A stretch of 64,000 bases of DNA from Pseudomonas urmiensis. GTDB lineage: Bacteria > Pseudomonadota > Gammaproteobacteria > Pseudomonadales > Pseudomonadaceae. The stretch lies in assembly GCF_014268815.2 (NCBI RefSeq), contig NZ_JABWRE020000001.1, forward strand, positions 253,001 through 317,000, written 5' to 3'. The notes under the pieces were generated by a model, which ran no database searches, was not told where the DNA came from, and was given only the letters and a program-made list of their open reading frames with translations. Within the stretch, counting starts at the first letter, position 1. Every line of letters starts with the position of its first letter. Shown here piece after piece: positions 1-9,225 of this stretch. The position numbers and the translations under genes are program-made.

Positions 1-1599
1 GCCAAGGATGTGGTGCGCAAGGCACTGGGCGATGATTACGTCGTGGCCCTGAACCTGGCCCAGACCACCCCGCAGTGGCTGCGTAACCTGGGTGCAAGCC
101 CGATGAAACTGGGTCTGGACCTGTCCGGTGGTGTGCACTTCCTGCTCGAAGTGGACATGGACAAGGCCATGAGCGCCCGGATGAAAGTCTACGAAGGCGA
201 AGTGAAGACCCTTTTGCGCAAAGAGCGCATCCGCTATCGCAGCCTGCCTCAGCAGGACGGCGGCATCATGCTGGGCTTCTCCGACGACGCCACCCGCGAA
301 CAGGCCCGTGCCCTGATCCGCAAGAATTTCACTGATTTCGACCTGACCACCACCGAGCGCAACGAGCTCGCCGTGCTGCGTCTGGCGCTGACCCCGGCCA
401 AAGTTGCCGAGATCCGCGAATACTCGATCAAGCAGAACCTGACCACCGTCCGTAACCGTGTCAACGAGTTGGGCGTGGCTGAGCCACTGGTGCAGCGCCA
501 AGGCGCCAACCGCATCGTGGTCGAGCTGCCAGGCGTGCAGGACACTGCCGAAGCCAAGCGTATCCTCGGCAAGACTGCCAACCTCGAGTTCCGCTTCGGT
601 GCCGAGCCAGGCGCGTCCAAGGCCACCACTGAGGTCTTCGAGTTCCGTGACGGTGGTCGCTCGGCGCCCGTCGAGCGCGGCCTGATCATCACCGGTGACC
701 AGGTCACCGATGCCCAGGCCAGCTTCGACGAGCAGGGCCGTCCGCAGGTCAACATTCGCCTCGATGGCCATGGCGGCGAACTGATGAGCCGCGCTACCCG
801 CAGCAACGTCGGGCGCAGCATGGCGGTAATCTTCATCGAGCAGAAGCCGGTGACCCGCTACGTCAAACAGATGGTCGACGGTGTCGAGAAGGAAGTGCCA
901 GTTCAGAGCTTCCAGGAAGACAAGAAGATCATCAGCCTGGCGACCATTCAGTCGCCACTGGGCAGCCAGTTCCGGATCACCGGTCTGAACGGTCAGGGCG
1001 AATCGTCCGAACTGGCCCTGCTGCTGCGTGCCGGTGGTCTGGCCGCACCGATGTACTTCGCTGAAGAACGTACCATCGGTCCAAGCCTGGGTGCTGACAA
1101 CATCACCAAGGGTGTCGATGCATCGCTGTGGGGCATGCTGTTCGTCTCGCTGTTCATCATCGCCATCTACCGTGGCTTCGGTGTGATCGCGACCATTGCC
1201 CTGACCGGTAACATGATCCTGCTGCTGGCGCTGATGTCGCTGCTCGGCGCGACCCTGACCCTGCCAGGTATTGCCGGTATCGTGTTGACCATGGGTATGG
1301 CGGTTGACGCCAACGTGCTGATCTTCTCGCGGATTCGCGAGGAGCTGAAAAACGGCATGACGGTCCAGCGCGCCATCCACGAAGGCTTCAGCCGTGCCTA
1401 CACCGCGATCATCGACGCCAACCTGACCAGCCTGTTGGTCGGCGGCATCCTGTTCGCCATGGGTACCGGTCCGGTCAAAGGCTTCGCGGTTACCATGTCC
1501 CTCGGGATTTTCACCTCGATGTTCACCGCCGTCATGGTGACCCGCGCAATGGTCAACCTGACCTGCGGCGGGCGTGACATCAAGAAGCTGTGGGTTTGA
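1..1599 (+). CDS. secD: Protein translocase subunit SecD (5' end outside window)
   Basis: SecD works with SecF in the inner membrane and uses the proton gradient to assist late steps of SecYEG protein export. The reading frame is open from base 1, so the gene begins upstream; 532 residues are visible and roughly 90 N-terminal residues, including the first membrane helix, are missing. The visible part starts in the periplasmic P1 region (LGLDLSGGVHFLLEVD near residue 35) and ends in the RND-type five-helix bundle with the conserved stretch GMAVDANVLIFSRIREE, which carries the Asp used in proton coupling. secF follows after 10 bases. The family assignment is very secure. Confidence 0.97.
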   Translation, partial: AKDVVRKALGDDYVVALNLAQTTPQWLRNLGASPMKLGLDLSGGVHFLLEVDMDKAMSARMKVYEGEVKTLLRKERIRYRSLPQQDGGIMLGFSDDATREQARALIRKNFTDFDLTTTERNELAVLRLALTPAKVAEIREYSIKQNLTTVRNRVNELGVAEPLVQRQGANRIVVELPGVQDTAEAKRILGKTANLEFRFGAEPGASKATTEVFEFRDGGRSAPVERGLIITGDQVTDAQASFDEQGRPQVNIRLDGHGGELMSRATRSNVGRSMAVIFIEQKPVTRYVKQMVDGVEKEVPVQSFQEDKKIISLATIQSPLGSQFRITGLNGQGESSELALLLRAGGLAAPMYFAEERTIGPSLGADNITKGVDASLWGMLFVSLFIIAIYRGFGVIATIALTGNMILLLALMSLLGATLTLPGIAGIVLTMGMAVDANVLIFSRIREELKNGMTVQRAIHEGFSRAYTAIIDANLTSLLVGGILFAMGTGPVKGFAVTMSLGIFTSMFTAVMVTRAMVNLTCGGRDIKKLWV

Positions 1600-1609
1600 G
1601 GGAATAACC

Positions 1610-2518
1610 ATGAAAACCATCAACTTCATGGGCGTGCGCAATGTCGCGTTCGCCATCACCGTACTGCTTACCGTGCTGGCACTGTTCAGCTGGTGGCAGA
1701 AGGGCCTGAACTTCGGTCTGGACTTCACCGGCGGTACGCTCATCGAGCTGACCTACGAGCGTCCGGCAGACCTGAAAACCGTGCGTGCCGAGCTGGTCGA
1801 GTCGGGTTTTGGCGATGCCGTGGTGCAGAGCTTTGGCGCGACCACCGACCTGTTGGTGCGTATGCCTGGCGACGACCCGCAACTGGGTAGCAAAGTCGCG
1901 GCGGCCTTGCAGAAGGCCGGTGGCGACAACCCGGCAACCCTCAAGCGCGTCGAGTTCGTCGGCCCGCAGGTGGGTGAGGAGCTGCGTGACCAGGGTGGCC
2001 TGGGCATGCTCCTGGCGCTGGGCGGGGTGTTGATCTACCTGGCCTTCCGCTTCCAGTGGAAGTTCGCCGTGGGCGCGATCATCTCGCTGATCCACGACGT
2101 GGTGGTGACCGTAGGTATCCTGTCGTTCTTCCAGATCACCTTCGACCTGACGGTGCTGGCGGCGGTGCTGGCGATCATCGGTTACTCGCTCAACGACACC
2201 ATCGTCGTGTTCGACCGGGTACGTGAGAACTTCCGGGTCATGCGCAAGGCTTCGTTGATCGAGAACATCAACGTCTCGACCACCCAGACCCTGCTGCGTA
2301 CCATCGCCACCTCGGTGTCGACCTTGCTGGCCATCGCGGCGCTGCTGTTCTTCGGCGGCGACAACCTGTTCGGCTTCTCCCTGGCACTGTTCATCGGGGT
2401 CATGGCCGGTACCTACTCGTCGATCTACATCGCCAACGTGGTACTGATCTGGCTGAACCTGAACAGCGAAGACCTGATTCCACCGGTCAAGGCAGAGGGT
2501 GTGGACGACCGTCCGTAA
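1610..2518 (+). CDS. secF: Protein translocase subunit SecF
   Basis: SecF is the partner of SecD in the accessory export complex. The ATG at 1610 is preceded by GAGGGAATAACC and follows the secD stop by 10 bases, so the two are co-transcribed and probably translationally coupled. The 302-residue product has an N-terminal helix (FAITVLLTVLALFSWW), the family motif GLNFGLDFTGGTLIEL, and a C-terminal bundle with GYSLNDTIVVFDRVREN, the SecF counterpart of the SecD proton-path motif. Length is normal. An in-frame ATG at 1574 lies inside secD and was rejected as start. Confidence 0.97.
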   Translation: MKTINFMGVRNVAFAITVLLTVLALFSWWQKGLNFGLDFTGGTLIELTYERPADLKTVRAELVESGFGDAVVQSFGATTDLLVRMPGDDPQLGSKVAAALQKAGGDNPATLKRVEFVGPQVGEELRDQGGLGMLLALGGVLIYLAFRFQWKFAVGAIISLIHDVVVTVGILSFFQITFDLTVLAAVLAIIGYSLNDTIVVFDRVRENFRVMRKASLIENINVSTTQTLLRTIATSVSTLLAIAALLFFGGDNLFGFSLALFIGVMAGTYSSIYIANVVLIWLNLNSEDLIPPVKAEGVDDRP

Positions 2519-2550
2519 GGATTTGTCCTACGCCGTTTGGCGCAAAGAGA

Positions 2551-2582
2551 GCCGCGAGTGTTGAACTCGCGGCTTTTTTTTT
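2551..2582 (+). terminator. Rho-independent terminator after secDF
   Basis: A perfect 9-bp stem (gccgcgagt / actcgcggc) with a 5-base loop is followed directly by nine T residues, 33 bases after the secF stop. This is a canonical intrinsic terminator. Confidence 0.93.
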
Positions 2583-2639
2583 ACTCCAAGGCTGGGAGAA
2601 GCGCGGGTTCGGACCCGCAAGTACGATCAGGAGGTTCAC

Positions 2640-3188
2640 GTGAATAAATCAATGCTAGTGGGTGCGGTGCTGGGTGCTGTCGGTGTCACTGCCGGAGGTG
2701 CTGTGGCGACCTACAGCTTGGTGAACAAAGGCCCTGAGGTTGCTCAGGTGACGGACGTGCAGCCGATTAAACAGCAGGTCAAGACCCCGCGCGAAGTGTG
2801 CAAGGACGTCACTGTGACCCGTCAGGCGCCGGTCAAGGACCAGCACCAGATTGCCGGCACCGTGGTCGGTGCACTGGCCGGCGGCTTGCTGGGTAACCAG
2901 ATTGGCGGCGGTACCGGCAAGAAGATCGCCACCGTGGCCGGTGCGGTCGGTGGCGGTTATGCCGGTAACAAGGTGCAGGAGGGCATGCAGGAGCGTGACA
3001 CCTACACCACCACGCAAACCCGCTGCAATACGGTCAACGACCTCAGCGAGAAGGTGGTTGGCTACAACGTGACCTATTCGATTGGCGACAAGGTCGGCAA
3101 GGTGAAGATGGATCACGAGCCGGGCTCGACCATTCCGCTGGATGAGAATGGCAAGCTGGTGCTGAGCCAGGCGCAGCCGGGGCAGTAA
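2640..3188 (+). CDS. Glycine-zipper 2TM-domain envelope protein
   Basis: A 182-residue envelope protein with an N-terminal hydrophobic segment (SMLVGAVLGAVGVTAGGAVA) that may be a signal anchor, and a central glycine-zipper 2TM (17 kDa surface antigen type) domain at about residues 72-115 with GxxxG repeats (GTVVGALAGGLLGNQIGGG). Two cysteines flank the domain. There is no lipobox. The GTG at 2640 is chosen because AGGAGG lies five bases upstream (2629-2634). In Pseudomonas a gene of this type usually sits between secDF and suhB. Related proteins (SlyB/PcpY type) stabilise the outer membrane, but the exact role is not known. It stands alone between two terminators. A small hairpin gcgggt-tcgg-acccgc lies just upstream of the ribosome site. 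Confidence 0.85.
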   Translation: MNKSMLVGAVLGAVGVTAGGAVATYSLVNKGPEVAQVTDVQPIKQQVKTPREVCKDVTVTRQAPVKDQHQIAGTVVGALAGGLLGNQIGGGTGKKIATVAGAVGGGYAGNKVQEGMQERDTYTTTQTRCNTVNDLSEKVVGYNVTYSIGDKVGKVKMDHEPGSTIPLDENGKLVLSQAQPGQ

Positions 3189-3247
3189 GGCTAGTTCTCT
3201 GACTGACGCAGTGCATCTTGGACGGCAGTATCGTGGACGCAGTGCAT

Positions 3248-3335
3248 CGTGGGAGCGGGCTTGCCCCGCGATAGCGTCAGGCGGGCTTCCTAGGTTGATG
3301 GGCGCATGCTATCGCGTGACAAGCCCGCTCCCACG
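3248..3335. repeat. Inverted pair of REP elements
   Basis: Two copies of the Pseudomonas REP palindrome (core gcgggcttgccccgcgatag) lie in opposite orientation and can fold into a long hairpin. The second copy is degenerate (gcgtgacaagcccgctcccac). The pair is placed between convergent genes, the usual REP position. Confidence 0.85.
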
Positions 3336-3352
3336 CATCTCACCAGGGCAAT

Positions 3353-3393
3353 AGCCACAAAAAAGCACCCCGTAGGGTGCTTTTTTTGTGGCT
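3353..3393. terminator. Bidirectional terminator between convergent genes
   Basis: The stem agccacaaaaaagcaccc / gggtgctttttttgtggct with loop cgta has A-tracts on one side and T-tracts on the other, so it can stop transcription of the upstream glycine-zipper gene and of suhB, which converge here. Confidence 0.9.
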
Positions 3394-3403
3394 GAAATCC
3401 GCC

Positions 3404-4222
3404 TCAGCGTTTCAGCGAGTGCGGCACGTGCGGCTGGATGGCAGTCAGCACGGCTTTGAAGCACTTGATGTTGCCCGCAACGATATGGCCCTTCTCGAGG
3501 AAGTCATGGCCACCGTTGAAGTCGCTCACCAGGCCGCCGGCTTCTTGTACCAGCAGCACGCCGGCAGCCATGTCCCATTCGGACAGGCCCGACTCCCAGT
3601 AGGCGTCGAAACGGCCAGCGGCGACATAGGCCAGGTCCAGGCTGGCGGAGCCGGCGCGGCGGATGCCGGCGGTCTGGCCAGTCAGGGCGCGGAACATGCC
3701 CAGGTAGTTGTCCAGGTCTTCCATCTGGTTGTCGCGGAACGGATAGCCGGTACCCAGCAGTGCGCCTTCCAGGCTGGTGCGCGAGCTGACGCGCAGGCGG
3801 CGACCGTTGACTTGGGCGCCACGGCCACGGCTGGCGGTGAACTCTTCCTGGCGCACTGGGTCGAGGACCACGGCGTGCTCCAGGCGGCCACGGTATTTGC
3901 AGGCGATGCTGACCGCAAAGTGAGGAACGCCACGCAGGAAGTTGGTGGTGCCATCCAGCGGATCGATGATCCACAGGTAGTCCTTGCCTTCTTCGCCGGA
4001 GCCAGCGTGCAGGCCGGTCTCTTCGCCTTGGATGGAGTGGTTCGGGTAGGCCTTGCGCAAGGCGTTGACGATGCTCTGCTCGGCAGCGCGGTCAACCTCG
4101 GAGACGTAGTCCTTGGCTTCCTTTTCGTCGACCTTGATGCTATCCAGGCGTTCGATGGAGCGGAAAATCAGTTCACTGGCGCTGCGAGCAGCGCGCAGGG
4201 CGATATTCAGCATAGGCTGCAT
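3404..4222 (-). CDS. suhB: Inositol-1-monophosphatase / Nus-factor SuhB
   Basis: SuhB is a Mg-dependent inositol monophosphatase that in enteric bacteria also joins the rRNA antitermination complex; in P. aeruginosa it affects virulence gene expression. The 272-residue protein has the family metal and substrate motifs GEETG (residues 66-70), WIIDPLDGTTNF (84-95, metal ligands D87 and D90) and SEWDMAAG near residue 220. The start at 4222 (MQPMLNIALRAARSASELIF) matches the family N-terminus; an upstream in-frame ATG at 4261 would add 13 unconserved residues. It is divergent from trmJ with about 150 bases of shared upstream sequence. Confidence 0.95.
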   Translation of the reverse strand: MQPMLNIALRAARSASELIFRSIERLDSIKVDEKEAKDYVSEVDRAAEQSIVNALRKAYPNHSIQGEETGLHAGSGEEGKDYLWIIDPLDGTTNFLRGVPHFAVSIACKYRGRLEHAVVLDPVRQEEFTASRGRGAQVNGRRLRVSSRTSLEGALLGTGYPFRDNQMEDLDNYLGMFRALTGQTAGIRRAGSASLDLAYVAAGRFDAYWESGLSEWDMAAGVLLVQEAGGLVSDFNGGHDFLEKGHIVAGNIKCFKAVLTAIQPHVPHSLKR

Positions 4223-4372
4223 GGGCGTTTCACCTGGGGATGTTAAAGAAGAAAGCCGCACATTCTAGCAGAAAACTCCTGCGGCAGAAGTGTGACATTT
4301 GCTTTCGTGGCGTTACGCTGGTCGGTTCTGTAAGATCAATACCCCCTTCAATCGCATCTATGAGCACACACC

Positions 4373-5128
4373 TTGCTGCAGAATATTCGTGTTGTTCTGG
4401 TCAATACCAGCCACCCCGGCAACATCGGCGGCGCTGCTCGTGCCATGAAAAACATGGGCTTGTCGCGCCTGGTGCTGGTTCAGCCACTGGACTTTCCCGC
4501 TGCCGACGCCAGCGCCCGTGCCTCCGGCGCCGACGATGTGCTCGATGGCGCCCAAGTGGTCGGCTCGCTGGAAGAGGCGCTGGTCGGTTGCAGCCTGGCG
4601 ATCGGCACCAGTGCCCGTGACCGCAGCCTGCCCTGGCCCATGCTCGACCCGCGTGAGTGCGGCGCCAAGGCCGTAGAGCGGGCCGCTACCGGTGAGGAAA
4701 TCGCCCTGGTGTTCGGGCGCGAGCATGCCGGCTTGACCAACGACGAACTGCAGCGATGTCACTTCCACGTGCACATTCCCTCGAACCCCGACTTCAGCTC
4801 GCTGAACCTTGCTGCCGCTGTCCAGGTGCTCGCCTACGAGGTGCGCATGGCCTGGCTGACCGAGCAGGGCGCACCGGCGAAAGTCGAGAAAGCGGACGCC
4901 GGCGAGCTGGCGACCCTGGACGAAATGGAGCGCTTCTACGACCACCTGGAAAAAACCCTGGTGGATATCGCGTTCCTCGATCCCGAGAAGCCCAAGCACC
5001 TGATGGCGCGTCTGCGCCGGTTGTATGGGCGTAGTGCGGTCGATCGTTCGGAAATGAGCATTTTGCGCGGCATCCTCACCGAGACCCAGAAGGTCGCCCG
5101 AGGCGAGCCGCATAAGCGGAAGGACTGA
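4373..5128 (+). CDS. trmJ: tRNA (cytidine/uridine-2'-O-)-methyltransferase TrmJ
   Basis: TrmJ is a SPOUT-class enzyme that uses SAM to methylate the 2'-OH of nucleotide 32 in the tRNA anticodon loop. The 251-residue protein shows the N-terminal motif VVLVNTSHPGNIGGAARAMKNMGL and the knot region LVFGREHAGLTNDEL followed by IPSNPDFSSLNLAAAVQVLAYE, which form the SAM site. The start is TTG at 4373; the nearby ATG at 4360 is in a different frame and the family N-terminus begins exactly at the TTG. cysE starts three bases after the stop, indicating an operon. Confidence 0.95.
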   Translation: MLQNIRVVLVNTSHPGNIGGAARAMKNMGLSRLVLVQPLDFPAADASARASGADDVLDGAQVVGSLEEALVGCSLAIGTSARDRSLPWPMLDPRECGAKAVERAATGEEIALVFGREHAGLTNDELQRCHFHVHIPSNPDFSSLNLAAAVQVLAYEVRMAWLTEQGAPAKVEKADAGELATLDEMERFYDHLEKTLVDIAFLDPEKPKHLMARLRRLYGRSAVDRSEMSILRGILTETQKVARGEPHKRKD

Positions 5129-5131
5129 AAG

Positions 5132-5947
5132 ATGTTTGAACGTCTGCGTGAAGATATCCAAAGCGTATTTCATCGTGACCCGGCAGCGCGCAACGCCTTC
5201 GAGGTGCTGACCTGCTACCCGGGGATGCACGCCATCTGGCTGCACCGTCTCGGTCATGCCCTGTGGCTTCGTGACTTCAAATGGCTGGCTCGGCTGGTGT
5301 CGAACTTCGGTCGCTGGATGACCGGTATCGAGATCCATCCCGGCGCGACCATCGGTAGGCGCTTCTTCATCGACCACGGCATGGGTATCGTCATTGGCGA
5401 GACTGCCGAGATCGGTGACGACGTCACCCTGTACCAAGGCGTGACTCTGGGCGGCACCAGCTGGAATAAAGGCAAGCGCCACCCCACCTTGGAGAACGGC
5501 GTGGTAGTCGGTGCCGGCGCCAAGGTGCTGGGCCCGTTTACCGTCGGTGCCGGGGCCAAGATCGGCTCCAACGCCGTGGTCACCAAGGAAGTGCCGCCAG
5601 GCGCCACGGCGGTGGGTATCCCAGGGCGCATCATCGTCAAGACCGAAGACAGCGAAGTCGAGGCCAAGCGCAAGGCCATGGCCGAGAAAATCGGCTTTGA
5701 TGCCTATGGCGTCAGTGGCGACATGCCCGATCCGGTGGCGCGAGCGATTGGCCAGATGCTCGATCATCTGCAGGCCGTCGACGAGCGCCTGGAGGGCATG
5801 TGTGGCGCCCTGACCAACCTGGGTAGCGACTACTGTGGCAAGGAACTGCCGGCTTTGCCTGAAGAAGACTTCGTCGAGCTGACTCAGGGCGAGGCCAAGC
5901 CGGCCGACGCCAAGCAAGCCGCGCAGGGCGACACCCAGCCGCATTGA
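5132..5947 (+). CDS. cysE: Serine O-acetyltransferase
   Basis: This enzyme transfers acetyl from acetyl-CoA to L-serine to make O-acetylserine, the direct precursor of cysteine. The 271-residue protein has an N-terminal helical region ([20 protein letters not shown]) and a left-handed beta-helix of hexapeptide repeats between about residues 65 and 170 ([24 protein letters not shown]). The C-terminal tail of some 100 residues is hydrophilic. It starts three bases after trmJ and lies directly upstream of the isc operon, whose desulfurase IscS consumes cysteine, so the placement ties cysteine synthesis to Fe-S assembly. It is the SAT type commonly found next to iscR in gamma-proteobacteria. Confidence 0.94.
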   Translation: MFERLREDIQSVFHRDPAARNAFEVLTCYPGMHAIWLHRLGHALWLRDFKWLARLVSNFGRWMTGIEIHPGATIGRRFFIDHGMGIVIGETAEIGDDVTLYQGVTLGGTSWNKGKRHPTLENGVVVGAGAKVLGPFTVGAGAKIGSNAVVTKEVPPGATAVGIPGRIIVKTEDSEVEAKRKAMAEKIGFDAYGVSGDMPDPVARAIGQMLDHLQAVDERLEGMCGALTNLGSDYCGKELPALPEEDFVELTQGEAKPADAKQAAQGDTQPH

Positions 5948-6042
5948 CATCAGTTCGTCATCTGGGGCGTGTGATCACGCCCCATGTCTGCTACACTCGC
6001 GCCCGCCTCCCAGATGCAAACCCGACTAAAGCAGTAGGTCTT

Positions 6043-6075
6043 ATAGTTGACTTAAATGCTCGGGAATCGCATACT
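6043..6075 (+). promoter_or_regulatory. iscR promoter overlapped by a type-1 IscR site
   Basis: The 25 bases at 6043-6067 begin atagttgact and match the type-1 IscR consensus (ATAssYGACT with a loosely kept second half). The same bases hold a -35 TTGACT at 6047-6052, and a -10-like catact lies 17 bases on at 6070-6075. Holo-IscR bound here would occlude RNA polymerase, as in the E. coli iscR autorepression circuit. Identification is from sequence match only. Confidence 0.7.
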
Positions 6076-6112
6076 CGCTCACATCTTGTAACTCCCGTGG
6101 TACCCATACGCC

Positions 6113-6604
6113 ATGCGACTGACTACCAAAGGCCGATACGCCGTGACCGCCATGCTTGACCTGGCACTGCACGCGCAGCATGGGCCGGTGTCTTTGGCCG
6201 ACATTTCCGAGCGCCAGGGCATTTCCCTCTCTTATCTGGAACAGCTGTTCGCCAAGCTGCGCCGTAGCAGCCTGGTTTCCAGCGTGCGCGGGCCAGGCGG
6301 TGGCTACCAGCTGTCGCGGGGCATGGAAACCATCCAGGTGGCCCAGGTCATCGATGCGGTCAATGAATCGGTCGATGCCACCCGCTGCCAGGGCCTGGGG
6401 GATTGCCATGCCGGTGACACCTGCCTGACTCACCACTTGTGGTGCGACCTCAGCCAGCAGATCCATGAATTCCTCAGTGGCATCAGCCTGGCCGACCTCG
6501 TGATGCGCCGTGAGGTGCAAGAAGTCGCCCAACGCCAGGACCTGCGCCGTGTCGCAGGCCGATCCGCCCAGCTGGACAAGATTGAGACGTCCGCCGTCGA
6601 CTGA
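6113..6604 (+). CDS. iscR: Fe-S cluster assembly transcriptional regulator IscR
   Basis: IscR is an Rrf2-family repressor that carries a [2Fe-2S] cluster and represses its own operon when clusters are plentiful. The 163-residue protein has the Rrf2 winged helix ([20 protein letters not shown], wing [10 protein letters not shown]) and the cluster ligands C92, C98, C104 and H107 in the spacing typical of IscR. It is the first gene of iscRSUA-hscBA-fdx-iscX; iscS follows after 43 bases. The promoter directly upstream contains a matching type-1 IscR site, so autoregulation is very likely. Confidence 0.97.
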   Translation: MRLTTKGRYAVTAMLDLALHAQHGPVSLADISERQGISLSYLEQLFAKLRRSSLVSSVRGPGGGYQLSRGMETIQVAQVIDAVNESVDATRCQGLGDCHAGDTCLTHHLWCDLSQQIHEFLSGISLADLVMRREVQEVAQRQDLRRVAGRSAQLDKIETSAVD

Positions 6605-6647
6605 ACCGTGACGACGAGCGACGCCAACGCCTGATAGGAGATACTCA

Positions 6648-7862
6648 ATGAAGTTGCCGATCTACCTCGATTACTCCGCGACCACCCCGGTCGACCCACG
6701 TGTGGCTCAGAAGATGGCCGACTGCCTGCTGGTCGACGGAAACTTCGGTAACCCGGCTTCGCGCTCCCACGTGTTCGGCTGGCGCGCCGAGGAAGCGGTG
6801 GAGAACGGCCGTCGCCAAGTAGCCGAGCTGATCAACGCCGACCCGCGCGAGATCGTCTGGACCAGCGGTGCTACCGAGTCCGACAACCTGGCGCTGAAGG
6901 GTGTTGCGCACTTCTATCAGACCAAGGGCAAGCACATCATCACCTCCAAGATCGAGCACAAGGCGGTCCTGGATACCGCTCGCCAGCTCGAGCGTGAAGG
7001 TTTCGAAGTCACCTACCTCGAGCCAGGCGAAGACGGCATCGTCACCCCGGCCCAGGTCGAGGCGGTGCTGCGCGACGACACCATCCTGGTCTCGCTGATG
7101 CACGTCAACAACGAAGTCGGCTCGATCAACGACATCGCCGCCATCGGTGAACTGACCCGTTCGCGCGGCGTGCTGTTCCATGTCGACGCCGCCCAGTCGG
7201 CTGGCAAGGTCGAAATCGACCTGCAGAAACTCAAGGTCGACCTGATGTCGTTCTCGGCCCACAAGGTCTACGGCCCGAAAGGCATCGGCGCGCTGTACGT
7301 CAGCCGCAAGCCACGGGTTCGCCTGGAAGCCATCATTCACGGCGGTGGCCATGAGCGCGGTATGCGTTCGGGCACCCTGCCAACCCACCAGATCGTCGGC
7401 ATGGGCGAGGCGTTTGCCATTGCCAAGCAGGAAATGGCCAGCGAGAACGTCCGCATCAAGGCCCTGAGCGACCGCTTCTTCAAGCAGGTCTCGGACCTCG
7501 AAGAGCTCTACGTCAACGGCAGCCAGACTGCCCGCGTGCCGCACAACCTGAACCTGAGCTTCAACTACGTTGAAGGCGAGTCGCTGCTGATGTCGCTCAA
7601 GGACATCGCGGTATCGTCGGGTTCCGCCTGCACCTCCGCTTCGCTCGAGCCGTCTTATGTACTGCGCGCTCTGGGCCGTAACGACGAGCTGGCACACAGC
7701 TCGATCCGCTTCTCCTTCGGCCGCTTCACCACTGAAGAAGAAGTCGACTACGCCGCGCAGGAAGTCTGCAAGGCAGTCAACAAGCTGCGTGAGCTCTCGC
7801 CGCTGTGGGACATGTACAAAGACGGCGTCGACATCTCCAAGATCGAGTGGGCCGCCCACTAA
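6648..7862 (+). CDS. iscS: Cysteine desulfurase IscS
   Basis: IscS is a PLP enzyme that removes sulfur from cysteine and passes the persulfide to IscU, and also to tRNA thiolation partners. The 404-residue protein has H104 and the PLP lysine K206 in [12 protein letters not shown], and the persulfide-forming C328 in [15 protein letters not shown] on the mobile loop. The C-terminus ([12 protein letters not shown]) is the IscS-type tail that docks IscU. RBS TAGGAG lies upstream. It is the second gene of the isc operon. Confidence 0.98.
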   Translation: MKLPIYLDYSATTPVDPRVAQKMADCLLVDGNFGNPASRSHVFGWRAEEAVENGRRQVAELINADPREIVWTSGATESDNLALKGVAHFYQTKGKHIITSKIEHKAVLDTARQLEREGFEVTYLEPGEDGIVTPAQVEAVLRDDTILVSLMHVNNEVGSINDIAAIGELTRSRGVLFHVDAAQSAGKVEIDLQKLKVDLMSFSAHKVYGPKGIGALYVSRKPRVRLEAIIHGGGHERGMRSGTLPTHQIVGMGEAFAIAKQEMASENVRIKALSDRFFKQVSDLEELYVNGSQTARVPHNLNLSFNYVEGESLLMSLKDIAVSSGSACTSASLEPSYVLRALGRNDELAHSSIRFSFGRFTTEEEVDYAAQEVCKAVNKLRELSPLWDMYKDGVDISKIEWAAH

Positions 7863-7908
7863 GCAGTCGCCGGCAAGAGCGGCTCCCTGATGAGGAAGGA
7901 ATTGCACC

Positions 7909-8295
7909 ATGGCATACAGTGAAAAGGTCATCGACCACTACGAAAACCCGCGCAACGTCGGCAAGATGAACGCCGACGATCCGGATGTCGGCACCGGCAT
8001 GGTCGGCGCCCCGGCCTGCGGTGACGTGATGCGTCTGCAGATCAAGGTCAACGAGCAGGGCGTCATCGAAGACGCCAAGTTCAAGACCTATGGCTGCGGT
8101 TCGGCCATCGCCTCCAGCTCCCTCGCCACCGAGTGGATGAAGGGCAAGACCCTGGACGAAGCCGAAACCATCAAGAACACCCAGCTGGCTGAGGAACTCG
8201 CGCTGCCGCCGGTCAAGATCCACTGCTCGGTACTCGCCGAAGACGCCATCAAGGCGGCCGTACGCGACTACAAGCAGAAGAAAGGCTTGATCTGA
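7909..8295 (+). CDS. iscU: Fe-S cluster scaffold protein IscU
   Basis: IscU is the scaffold on which [2Fe-2S] clusters are built from IscS sulfur and iron before HscA/HscB release them. The 128-residue protein has the three cluster cysteines C37, C63 and C106 plus D39 (APACGD, YGCGSA, HCSV), and the LPPVK motif (99-103) recognised by HscA. RBS AGGAAGG is placed upstream of the ATG. Third gene of the operon. Confidence 0.98.
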   Translation: MAYSEKVIDHYENPRNVGKMNADDPDVGTGMVGAPACGDVMRLQIKVNEQGVIEDAKFKTYGCGSAIASSSLATEWMKGKTLDEAETIKNTQLAEELALPPVKIHCSVLAEDAIKAAVRDYKQKKGLI

Positions 8296-8339
8296 GTCGC
8301 AAGACTCAACGGTAAGCACAGCTAAGCAAAGGAGCTCCG

Positions 8340-8663
8340 ATGGCTATCAGCATGACAGAAGCCGCCGCCAACCACGTGCGGCGTTCCCTCGACGGGCGCG
8401 GCAAGGGTGAGGGCATTCGCCTGGCCGTGCGCACCACCGGTTGCTCGGGCCTGGCCTACGTGCTGGAGTTCGTCGACGAAGTGGCGTCTGAAGATCAGGT
8501 GTTCGAGAACCACGGCGTGAAGGTCATCATCGACCCAAAAAGCCTGGTCTACCTCGACGGTACCGAGCTCGACTTCGTCAAGGAAGGGTTGAACGAAGGC
8601 TTCAAGTTCAACAACCCCAACGTGCGCGGTGAGTGTGGCTGCGGCGAAAGCTTCAATGTCTGA
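8340..8663 (+). CDS. iscA: Iron-sulfur cluster assembly protein IscA
   Basis: IscA is an A-type carrier that accepts clusters or iron and delivers them to target proteins, with a known role in [4Fe-4S] maturation. The 107-residue protein keeps the three invariant cysteines C35 (TGCSG), C99 and C101 (GECGCGESF). RBS AGGAG is just upstream. Its stop lies nine bases before the chosen hscB start. Confidence 0.97.
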   Translation: MAISMTEAAANHVRRSLDGRGKGEGIRLAVRTTGCSGLAYVLEFVDEVASEDQVFENHGVKVIIDPKSLVYLDGTELDFVKEGLNEGFKFNNPNVRGECGCGESFNV

Positions 8664-8671
8664 GGCTTGAC

Positions 8672-9184
8672 GTGGGTACTCCTTGCCATTTCGCTCTGTT
8701 TGACCTCAAGCCGGGCTTTCGTCTGGACCTCGACAAGCTGGCCGTTCGCTACCGCGAGCTGGCCCGCGAGGTCCATCCGGACCGTTTCGCCGATGCCTCC
8801 GAACGTGAACAGCGCATTGCCCTGGAAAACTCGGCAGCGTTGAACGACGCCTACCAGACCCTGCGCAGCGCCCCGCGGCGTGCCCGCTATCTGCTGGCCA
8901 TCAGTGGCCATGAAGTGCCGCAGGAAGTCACCGTGCATGACCCGGACTTCCTGTTGCAGCAAATGGAGCTGCGTGAGGAGCTCGAAGAGCTGGACGATCT
9001 GGACGGTGTCGCGGTGTTCAAGAAGCGCCTCAAGGCTGCCCAAGACACGCTCAACGAGGATTTCGCCGCCTGCTGGGATGATGCTGCGCAGCGTGAACAG
9101 GCCGAGCGCCTGATGCGCCGCATGCAGTTCCTCGACAAGCTCGCCCAAGAAGTGCGCCAGTTGGAAGAGCGCCTCGACGATTAA
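8672..9184 (+). CDS. hscB: Co-chaperone HscB (J-domain protein)
   Basis: HscB is the dedicated J-protein that brings IscU to HscA and stimulates its ATPase. The 170-residue protein has an N-terminal J domain with HPD at residues 35-37 ([16 protein letters not shown]) and a C-terminal three-helix IscU-binding domain. The GTG at 8672 gives the family N-terminus [12 protein letters not shown]; the longer frame from 8633 would overlap iscA and adds unrelated residues. The start is nine bases after iscA, consistent with coupling. Confidence 0.95.
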   Translation: MGTPCHFALFDLKPGFRLDLDKLAVRYRELAREVHPDRFADASEREQRIALENSAALNDAYQTLRSAPRRARYLLAISGHEVPQEVTVHDPDFLLQQMELREELEELDDLDGVAVFKKRLKAAQDTLNEDFAACWDDAAQREQAERLMRRMQFLDKLAQEVRQLEERLDD

Positions 9185-9225
9185 CCCGGCGTTGCCGTGA
9201 CGACGCCTAAGGTATCTAGATAAGC

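Noticed and set aside
2601..2620. Hairpin gcgggt-tcgg-acccgc as a terminator or riboswitch
   Set aside because: No T-run follows, and it is too small for a riboswitch. It is noted only as a leader hairpin of the glycine-zipper gene.
4299..4336. Promoter for trmJ with TTGCTT and TAAGAT
   Set aside because: The two boxes are 26 bases apart, far from the 16-18 needed.
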